DNA of 64,000 nt, from positions 4,120,001-4,184,000 of the forward strand of contig NZ_JAUCBR010000004.1 in assembly GCF_034676725.1 (NCBI RefSeq), given 5' to 3'. This stretch comes from Denitromonas sp. Its GTDB lineage: Bacteria > Pseudomonadota > Gammaproteobacteria > Burkholderiales > Rhodocyclaceae. The notes under the pieces are model-generated. The model was not told where the DNA came from. It did not search any database and saw only the letters and a list, made by a program, of their open reading frames with translations. This document shows positions 1-7,900 of the stretch, one piece after another; position 1 is the first letter of the stretch; each line of letters opens with the position of its first letter. Made by a program: the position numbers and the translations under genes.

Positions 1-2139
1 TTCACCACTAACACCGTTGCGAATCACAACTGTGCCGGTGCTTTCCTGAAGGTAAACGGTTCGCCCATCCTTGTAGTACCGCACATTTGAAGGGGTCTTG
101 ATGACGTTCGCAATATGATTGGCAAACTGTTCGCGAGTGCGAATACCAAGGCCCTTGAACTCGCCTTGATTCAAGACGTGCTTTTCGAACGCATGCCCGC
201 CGGCAATCTCTTGGCCAGCCAGCTGCGCCCGAAGTCGAGCCGCATTCGCAAGGCTTTGCGCCTCACCAACTCCGGCGACAGTTAGTTCGCCACCGATCCG
301 AATGCCATACTTTGTCGCAATCGCCAAAGCCCCGCCGACGACCATGCCGGCCGCTTCGGCGCCCAGCAGGTACGGCTCCATCACCTCGCCAGCATGGGCC
401 GACCGAATGATACCGTCGATCTCGGTAACGCTGTTTTTCACATCGCGCTGGCAACCCGCATTCGAACCACATTGATCCAGCAGGGTCTGGAGTCGGGCTT
501 TTTCTTCGAGCAACTGCCACTCGGTCATGACCGATGCGGAACCGTCGAGCGCGGTGTTCGTGTTGTTCGTACTTTTTCCGATGAACTCGCGGATGATTGC
601 GGCCTTCTCTTCGGCAGTGCTCGCCCCAGCCAGCCGCGCATACTTCTCCTCGATGTGCTCCTGCGTCAGGAAGTTGTTGAAGGTCTCGTTCTGTGCCGCG
701 CCAATGGCGGCTCCTTCGTCCTTGCCTGCGGCGCGGGCCACCAGGCCGGCCATGAGCGTGGCAATGGCTGCGTGCTGAGCCGTGCGTGTGGTTTCATCAG
801 TAGCGCTGGTGAAGTCGTCTGCCAAGGGATTGATCAGTGCTGCCGTGGCCGCGCCCAGCGCGGCGGCGGCCGGGTCCTCGCCGCGCAGTCCGGCCGCCGC
901 CGCACCGACCATGGCGTGGTAGATCACGTTGCCAGGGGTGAGCGCATCGGTGTTGCGTCCCACCGTGTTCGCCCCGATCGCGGCCACGTCATTGACCAGA
1001 TTGTTCTTGAGGGCATCGCCGAAGCTCGTGCCGTAGATCGCACTGCTGACCCCGGCATTGACCACCGCCCGACCGGCCAGACCCATAAAGCGGGTAGCGT
1101 CGATGCCCGAGGCGCCATCGGCCACCGACTGCTGCGTGCCAGCAAGGCTGCCCACGCTGGCCATCTGGTTGAGGCTTTGGCCGTCGAAGACCGGGGCGTT
1201 GGTGAGACCGGCGGTAAAGCCGGACACCGCACCGCTCTTGAGCGCGCTGTTCCAGTTGACCCGCCCGGTGGCCACCGACTGGCCGATGGCGTTGGAGAGC
1301 GTGCCGGTCACGAAGCTGCCGATGGCCAAGTTGCCCAGGCCGGCCGCCGCGAACGTGCTGCCGGCGGCCGCGAGATTGCCGATCAGCGCTGATACCGCCG
1401 GGCCGATGAAGACCGAGGCGACGATGGCCACCACCGCCGCGATCAAGCCCATGCCGCCACCGTCGGCCTTGAACTTGGTTTGCAGGTTGTCGTGGGCCTC
1501 TTCAAAGACGAAGCTGTCGCCCAGCTCGGCACGGATCTGGGCTTCGAAGGCGGATGTCAGTGCCGCGGTCTCGGCCGCATCTGCGCCGGTCACCACGAAC
1601 TCACCCGAGCGCGAGTAGACGCTGTCGACGTTCAGATTCCACTGCGCCGCCTGCATGAAGCCGCCGCCCTGCACGGTGTCGCCCCAGATCTTGAGCGTGC
1701 CGCCCTCGACCTTGCGCTTCTCGTAGTAATAGGCGTTGCGCTTCTGGTTCTCGAGCGCTTCGGCGTCGATCGACAGCTGACCGTCAGTGAGGACGAAACC
1801 GGTGTTGTCGACGTGGCGGGCGGTGAGCGCGATGGCCACATCGCCGTCGAGTTTGCCGCCGGGCAGATTGATGAGTTGCTGTTGCCAGGACGCGGGCATG
1901 TACACCGTGGGGGTGAGCGATCCGCCCTGGGTGACGTACCACAGCGCCGGCGCGCCGAGTTGGGCTTGCTGGGCGGGGCTGAGTGCGCTGCCGACGGGGA
2001 TACCGTGCTCAATGGCAAAGGCGGCGCCGTTGGCGGCGAGGATGGCTTGTTGTTGATCGGCCGGGGACTGGCCGGTGGTGGCACGTAGGGCGGGTTTCAA
2101 CCCGCCGTTGTTTGGCCGGATGAATCCAGCCCTACAAGG
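1..2139 (-). CDS. Orphan CdiA/FhaB C-terminal toxin module 2 (partial, runs off window edge)
   Basis: An open minus-strand frame runs from just after a TAA at 2140-2142 to the window edge with no in-frame ATG near its beginning. From about 2078 leftwards it encodes the same sequence as residues about 931-1415 of the TpsA protein at 4942-9885, including the pretoxin motif NNFL. Left of about 626 it diverges and ends in a different candidate toxin containing GGHAFEKHV, then a stretch with KTPSNVRYYKDGR and GTVVIRNG. Blocks of this kind end many FhaB/CdiA proteins; I infer a nuclease toxin but cannot name the family. It has no signal peptide or TPS domain, so it cannot be exported alone. It is most likely a silent cassette that recombines into tpsA. 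Its immunity gene should lie just outside the window. Confidence 0.7.
626..2078. repeat. 1.45-kb direct repeat, copy A (pairs with 5642-7094)
   Basis: This stretch aligns with 5642-7094 at a constant offset of 5016 bases, without insertions or deletions. The parts compared base by base are nearly identical: around 900-1620 only occasional substitutions occur, for example ttccagttgac here against ttccagtcgac in the other copy. It encodes the DUF637-like and pretoxin part of a CdiA-type protein. Such identity points to recent duplication or gene conversion. Confidence 0.9.
1861..1970. repeat. 110-bp module-boundary repeat, copy 1
   Basis: Encodes (minus strand) the segment ALWYVTQGGSLTPTVYMPAS and following residues. 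Closely related copies lie at 4611-4720 and 6877-6986. In the second copy it is the first homologous segment of the orphan PoNe module, so it marks the recombining edge of the cassettes. Confidence 0.75.
2085..2135. repeat. REP-like palindromic element
   Basis: A 51-bp stretch with an internal inverted repeat (ggcgggtttcaacccgcc) and outer ends gtaggg / ccctac that also pair. The 17-base core gttgaaacccgccctac recurs at about 16998-17014 in an unrelated intergenic spot. It sits between the PoNi immunity gene and the second orphan module, exactly where homology to tpsA begins. Confidence 0.6.
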
Positions 2140-2154
2140 TTAGCGGGTTGCGGG

Positions 2155-3018
2155 TCAGCCTCGCTCGCGCCCGAACAGGCGTTGCCAGAGGCCCGGCTTG
2201 GCTTCGGATCGCCCCGGGTGCGTGCTCGGGCCGTCGGGCCTGAGCAGGTCGCCTGGATAGTGCTCATGCCCGAGACACAGGCTGTCGTCGAGGCCAAAGG
2301 CCTTGACTGCAGCGACCGCTTCAATGCACCAGCGCCCGAAGTAGCTGCCCTTCTCCAGCGGATGCTTGGTCGGGTCGCCGTAGACGTACCACCACAGCTC
2401 GTCCTTGCCCCGGCGCGCCAGTTCGGCGTACCAGTGATCCACAAAGGCCTTGAGCAAGGCCGCTTGCTGCGCTTGCGGCGCATCGATGGCCTTGAGCAAG
2501 CGGGCATAGGGCTTCGGGTGCAGTAGGACGCTGCCGATCCGGCGAGACGATTCGCGTCTGGCGATTACGCGGTCGAGCAAGATGTCTTCGCCTTCGCCAC
2601 CGATGAGCGCGAGCAGGCGGCGCCATTGGTCGTCGGGAATCTCCAGCGAAAGTGCGAGTCCGACCAACCAAAAACACCAGTTGTAGTAGTTCAGGTTCGC
2701 CAGATCAAAGGTCCAGTCTCGGCAGGTTTCTAGCTTGTGTTCGCGACAGATGTCCGCCGCCAGCCGGTTGGACAGTTCCCAGGCGTCGAGCAGGCCGGGC
2801 AAGTCTTGGGCCAACTCGCGGATGGGGTCACCGCGGGAGTAGCGCCGGAGGAGGAGCCTCAGGAATCCGCTTTGAGACAAGTCCCAGACAAATTGAGGTC
2901 GATAGACTGGATTTTTGGAAGGAGTCTGGATCTGTTCGAGATCCTTAGTGACGGTCTCTTCGCTGAAACGAACCCACTGATTCCAGAAATTGAAATTTCC
3001 CAAAGACGCGCGAGTCAT
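2155..3018 (-). CDS. PoNi-type immunity protein (DUF1910/DUF1911)
   Basis: A 287-residue soluble protein with no signal peptide or membrane segment. The N-terminal half (about residues 1-125) fits DUF1910. The C-terminal half (about 130-260) fits DUF1911, with the family pattern of an aromatic-rich WWYVYGD stretch near residue 209, a WCIEAVAAVKAFGLDD block near 230-245 and HYPGDLL near 253-259. DUF1910/1911 proteins are the known immunity partners (PoNi) of PoNe DNase toxins. Its ATG overlaps the TGA of the upstream PoNe module (ATGA), so the two are translationally coupled, as expected for a toxin-immunity pair. Inferred role: binds and blocks the PoNe DNase in the cytoplasm of producing or kin cells. 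The family call comes from recalled motif patterns, not a search. Confidence 0.8.
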   Translation of the reverse strand: MTRASLGNFNFWNQWVRFSEETVTKDLEQIQTPSKNPVYRPQFVWDLSQSGFLRLLLRRYSRGDPIRELAQDLPGLLDAWELSNRLAADICREHKLETCRDWTFDLANLNYYNWCFWLVGLALSLEIPDDQWRRLLALIGGEGEDILLDRVIARRESSRRIGSVLLHPKPYARLLKAIDAPQAQQAALLKAFVDHWYAELARRGKDELWWYVYGDPTKHPLEKGSYFGRWCIEAVAAVKAFGLDDSLCLGHEHYPGDLLRPDGPSTHPGRSEAKPGLWQRLFGRERG

Positions 3019-4697
3019 GGCTGTGCTCCAGCAAGGTTAGCTGTAAAGGGGAGCAATTTTGAAGCCTCTACTGGTTTGGGTTTGCCCAGTGCGTCGAGTA
3101 CCTCAAGGATCGTCGAGCCATCTGGCCGAGTAGAAATGACCCAAGTTTCGACCCGTCCGGAGTCAATTGCACGCCGAACATCTGGCGCATGATGCTCGCC
3201 AACCGCTTTCTCAACCCTACCCGACCCCAATGTCCAACTCTCGCTCCCCTGCGGCCCATCAGCCGGAGTTTTGTCCAACCGCCAACTGCCCTTGCCCGTG
3301 TTACTGCCCACGAACTTGTACTCGATCACGACATAGTCCACATCCGGCCGATTGACCTTGTACAAATCGTCGATGCCAGTCTCGCCCGGACCGGGCATAC
3401 GCGCAAGCTTTTCGCCGTCGGGGATGATCTGGCGCACGGTGTGCTCGCCGAACAGCTCACCCATGACTGCCTTCTGCGGATTGCTCAGTTGTTTGAGGTC
3501 GAGCAAGGCTTGGCCGGTCGCCGTGTCGATCATGCCACCGCTTTCGAGCAATGCTCGTGTGGCGATTCTTTCAGCTTGGTCTGAGAACACGCGTTCCGCT
3601 GTTGCAACAATCTTCCCGCTCCCCTTGACCACCAGCGCCCCGGCGCCGGTCACCGCCAATGCGCCTTCGGTGAACAGCGTGGCGCGCAGGCGCTGGGCTT
3701 CGTCGGTGCGCCCGGCGTCGTCGAGCGTGCGGGCTTCGGCCAGGGTGGTCGAGATGTGCTGCTCGATGGTGTCGACCGGGGAGGCGAAGAACTCGCCGAT
3801 GGCCTCGGCGATCTGGCTCAGTTGCGCCTGCGCGGTGGTGTCGCCACTGGCCGCTTGCGCCGACAGCGCGGCCAGATCAAGCGTGCCCTTGACGGTGCCG
3901 CCGGCCACTTCAAGAACCGCCGTGCCGACGTTGTAGGTGCCCGGGTTTTGGACTCGGGCTTCGAGCTTGGCCTGCTCCTGCTTGATCCAGGCCAGCTCGC
4001 TGGCGGCGCGCGAGCCGGCGGCGACATCCTGGCCGGAGAAGCTCGTTCGCGCCGCATTCAAATCTGCCAACTGACCTGCGCACGCAACGCTGGACGGATT
4101 GGCGCAGGCGCTGGCGAGCAGCGCGTCGCGTGCCTTGTCGAGCGTATTGAGCTCGCGCATGCGTGCCTGTTCTTGTGCCGTGCAGCCGCTGCCCGCGCGA
4201 CCGCATCTTTCTTCCAGCGCCGCGTATTCGGTCGATTCGAGATGGTCGAGATAGTTGTTGATGACTTCGTTTTGCGCCGCTGCGCCACCGGCCTCGGCGT
4301 CACGACCGGCAGCCTCGGCGAGCAGGCCGCCGGCCAGCATGGTCAGGGCCGTGACGGCCGCCTGTGTGCCCGTATCGCCTTGCGAAACCCCCAAGCTGTC
4401 ACCGAGCGGTTTGCTCAATTGTGCGGCTGTCATCGCACCGATCGCCCCAGCGAGCGGATCTCCCCCGCGAGCGGACTCGGCCATCGCACCGAGTACGCCA
4501 TGCGCAAGTGTGCGACCGACGCTCCCTTGTTCGCCGAAGTTGCCGTCGCCGATGTCGTTCGCCCCGAATGCGGCCATATCATTGACCAGGCTGTTTCTGA
4601 GCGCATCGCCGGGCAGGTCGATCAGTTGCTGTTGCCAGGACGCGGGCAGGTACACCGTGGGGGTGAGCGATCCGCCCTGATTGACGTACCACAGCAC
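3015..4697 (-). CDS. Orphan CdiA C-terminal module 1 with PoNe-type DNase toxin
   Basis: A 560-residue frame beginning at a GTG, open further upstream and overlapping the end of the preceding 71-residue gene. Residues 1-30 match the TpsA boundary repeat. It then jumps (residue 31) to the TpsA region GDAL/NSLVND, skipping about 320 residues. A pretoxin NNYL motif lies at 147-150. The end (about 415-560) fits the PoNe fold of the PD-(D/E)xK nuclease superfamily: D443/D444 followed by E459-Y-K461, then a WRLDKTPADG block and GRVEKAVGEH. PoNe proteins are DNases delivered between bacteria. There is no signal peptide or TPS domain, so this is a reserve cassette rather than a secreted protein, unless recombined into tpsA. 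The neighbouring PoNi gene supports the toxin identity. Confidence 0.78.
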   Translation of the reverse strand: MLWYVNQGGSLTPTVYLPASWQQQLIDLPGDALRNSLVNDMAAFGANDIGDGNFGEQGSVGRTLAHGVLGAMAESARGGDPLAGAIGAMTAAQLSKPLGDSLGVSQGDTGTQAAVTALTMLAGGLLAEAAGRDAEAGGAAAQNEVINNYLDHLESTEYAALEERCGRAGSGCTAQEQARMRELNTLDKARDALLASACANPSSVACAGQLADLNAARTSFSGQDVAAGSRAASELAWIKQEQAKLEARVQNPGTYNVGTAVLEVAGGTVKGTLDLAALSAQAASGDTTAQAQLSQIAEAIGEFFASPVDTIEQHISTTLAEARTLDDAGRTDEAQRLRATLFTEGALAVTGAGALVVKGSGKIVATAERVFSDQAERIATRALLESGGMIDTATGQALLDLKQLSNPQKAVMGELFGEHTVRQIIPDGEKLARMPGPGETGIDDLYKVNRPDVDYVVIEYKFVGSNTGKGSWRLDKTPADGPQGSESWTLGSGRVEKAVGEHHAPDVRRAIDSGRVETWVISTRPDGSTILEVLDALGKPKPVEASKLLPFTANLAGAQP

Positions 4698-4720
4698 CGG
4701 GGCGCCGAGTTGGGCTTGCT
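4611..4720. repeat. 110-bp module-boundary repeat, copy 2
   Basis: Matches 1861-1970 and 6877-6986 with few substitutions. At its right-hand end homology stops abruptly (cttgct then ccgaagcgg) next to the 3' end of the 71-residue immunity candidate. At its left end it fuses directly to the pretoxin region, so this copy marks both edges of the internal deletion in orphan module 1. Confidence 0.75.
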
Positions 4721-4729
4721 CCGAAGCGG

Positions 4730-4945
4730 CTACAGCAATTTCAGCTTTTCAACGTTTTTCCAATCCGGCACCACCCCTAGTGATTGCATATGCTTATCAA
4801 AAACCGTTCCTAACAAATCAGAGACTGGCTGATCTTCAAGCCATACAGAATCGCACTCGAAACACATTAAAAACCGATGCTCTGGCATGGTTCTAAGCCG
4901 AACGAGCCAAACACCGTCTTGTTGACAGAAGGGACATAGTTTCAT
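4730..4945 (-). CDS. Small CxxC protein, probable immunity to the TpsA toxin
   Basis: A 71-residue protein with two cysteine pairs, CPFC (residues 4-7) and CFEC (28-31), followed by DSVWLED. The pairs can form a zinc ribbon. Its ATG overlaps the tpsA stop (ATGA), the position that CdiI-type immunity genes occupy after cdiA. I know of no characterised function for this family; the immunity role is inferred from position, size and coupling. It ends just where the next toxin cassette begins, which also fits a toxin-immunity unit. An alternative is a free-standing zinc-ribbon regulator, but the tight overlap argues against that. Confidence 0.65.
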   Translation of the reverse strand: MKLCPFCQQDGVWLVRLRTMPEHRFLMCFECDSVWLEDQPVSDLLGTVFDKHMQSLGVVPDWKNVEKLKLL

Positions 4946-7900
4946 TTTGGAAATGCCGTAATAACCTGGGTTGTACCGTCACGAACCACAATCTGTAGCG
5001 AAGTCTGTCCGCCTGTGCCGACTTGCCGGCCCATATCGACAATCCAAGTTCGGTTCCCATTGGCTTGCAATATGCCGGGCCCTACTCTCGCGGCCCAAGC
5101 CTCATCGACCAGTCCAATAACCTGCTTCCGGTCCACGCTGAAGAGAGAATGAACCGGCTTCGAAGCATTGGGAACGGTATGATCCAGTACATGCAGCACA
5201 CGGTTTCCGTGAACTGAGCCTTGTCCGTAAACCAGTCCTCCAGGCGAAATCCAAGATTTCGTCGCTGCGTCATAGGCCAGCTTTCCCGCTGGACTATTGC
5301 TAACCCGCCCAACAACCGCAGCCTCCAACACCGACGACACCGGCAGGAGCCCCAGGGCAACTTCCGCCGCCAGTTTATACGGCACCATGCGTTCCGCAAT
5401 ATCGGGCGCTGCCAGTATCTGCTCAATCTGGGCGATGCTGCGCTGCGCGTCAGCAACGCAGGTGGGGTTGGCCGTGCAGGCGTTCGAGCCATCGAGCAGG
5501 GTTTGCAGCCTGGATTTCTCTTGCCCAAGCACAAGCTGTTGCGAGACCAGTTCAATACCATCGGCCGCAGCATGGCGATTCTCGCGACTGACAGCCAGCA
5601 TCTGCGCCAGGATTTCTCGACGCTCGGCCACTGTTTGCGCCCCAGCCAGCCGCGCACACTTCTCCTCGATGTTCTCCTGCGTCAGGAAGTTGTTGAAGGT
5701 CTCGTTCTGTGCTGCACCAATGGCCGTGCCCTCGTCCTTGCCCGCTGCACGGGCCACCAGCCCCGCCATGAGCGTGGCGATGGCTGCGTGCTGGGCGGTG
5801 CGTGTGGTTTCATCAGTAGCGCTGGTGAAATCGTCCGCCAAGGGGTTGATTAGTGCCGCCGTGGCTGCGCCCAGCGCGGCGGCGGCCGGGTCCTCGCCGC
5901 GCAGTTCGGCCGCCGCCGCACCGACCATGGCGTGGTAGATCACGTTGCCAGGGGTGAGCGCATCGGTGTTGCGTCCCACCGTGTTCGCCCCGATCGCGGC
6001 CACGTCATTGACCAGATTGTTCTTGAGGGCATCGCCGAAGCTCGTGCCGTAGATCGCACTGCTGACCCCGGCATTGACCACCGCCCGACCGGCCAGACCC
6101 ATAAAGCGGGTAGCGTCGATGCCCGAGGCGCCATCGGCCACCGACTGCTGCGTGCCAGCAAGGCTGCCCACGCTGGCCATCTGGTTGAGGCTTTGGCCGT
6201 CGAAGACCGGGGCGTTGGTGAGACCGGCGGTAAAGCCGGACACCGCACCGCTCTTGAGCGCGCTGTTCCAGTCGACCCGCCCGGTGGCCACCGACTGGCC
6301 GATGGCGTTGGAGAGCGTGCCGGTCACGAAGCTGCCGATGGCCAAGTTGCCCAGGCCGGCCGCCGCGAACGTGCTGCCGGCGGCCGCGAGATTGCCGATC
6401 AGCGCTGATACCGCCGGGCCGATGAAGACCGAGGCGACGATGGCCACCACCGCCGCGATCAAGCCCATGCCGCCACCGTCGGCCTTGAACTTGGTTTGCA
6501 GGTTGTCGTGGGCCTCTTCAAAGACGAAGCTGTCGCCCAGCTCGGCACGGATCTGGGCTTCGAAGGCGGATGTCAGTGCCGCGGTCTCGGCCGCATCTGC
6601 GCCGGTCACCACGAACTCACCCGAGCGCGAGTAGACGCTGTCGACGTTCAGATTCCACTGCGCCGCCTGCATGAAGCCGCCGCCCTGCACGGTGTCGCCC
6701 CAGATCTTGAGCGTGCCGCCCTCGACATCGCGCTTCTCGTAGTAATAGGCGTTGCGCTTCTGGTTCTCGAGCGCTTCGGCGTCGATCGACAGCTGACCGT
6801 CGCTGATGACGAAGCCGGTGTTGTCGACGTGGCGGGCGGTCAGCGAGATGGCCACGTCGCCGTCGAGCTTGCCGCCGGGCAGGTTGATCAGTTGCTGTTG
6901 CCAGGACGCGGGCAGATACACCGTGGGGATGAGCGATCCGCCTTGATTGACGTACCACAGCGCCGGGGCGCCGAGCTGGGCGTGCTGGGCGGGGGTGAGC
7001 GCACTGCCGACGGGGATGCCGTGCTCGATGGCGAAGGCGGCGCCGTTGGCGGCGAGGATGGCTTGTTGTTGATCGGCCGGGGACTGGCCGGTGGCGGGGT
7101 CCCAGGTGAGGCCGGGCAGGATCCAGGCGCGGCCGGTGGTGGCGAGGAAGGCGTTGCGTAGCGCGGCTTGTTCTTCGGCCGGGGTGAGCGCAAAGGGCGC
7201 GCTGCTGGCCAGCGCTGGCGGCAGGACCTGCATGAGCGCGGCGCCGCTGTAGGTGCCTGCGCCAGTGGTGCCGGCCGTGCCGTAGTTGGCCACGGCAATC
7301 GTCGAGGGCGGGAGCTGGGGCGCGCCGGTGCGCTGGTAGTAGTCCTTGACGGTATCGAAGCCGTTGCGGATGTCGTCGGCCTTGACGACGATGGCGGCGG
7401 CGTTGATGTTGCCGGTGTTGATGAATTTCGAGAGCGCGGGCGGGGCGGCGTCGACGCTGCCCGCGCCTTGGGTGATGGCCTGTGCGAGTGTGGCCGTGAC
7501 CGACGGTGTGTTGGTGGGTGGCGATGAGGTGTTACTGGTGCCGCTGGTGGGTGCCGTGCTGTTGCCGGTGTTGCCCATGATGGCGGGCTGGCCGCTGCGC
7601 GGGTGGGTGTCGACACTGAAGACGTTGCCGGCCTGGATGTTGCCGGCGATGCTGCCGAGCGGGACGGTGCCGGCGGCGGTGCGCGACCAGTCGATGCTGG
7701 CCTCGCAAGTGGTGCATGACGTACCGCTGAATGCTTGCTGAAATGGCTTGGCGGAGTATTCGGCCGACCATGTCGCCTGATAGTCCCGTTGGCCGTTGAA
7801 GAAGTCGTTGGTGGCGATGTCGATGTTGCCGCCCGCCAGCGTTGTGGCGCCGACGTTGCTAAACACCGGGCTGTCGATGATCAGATCGCGGTCAGCTTCG

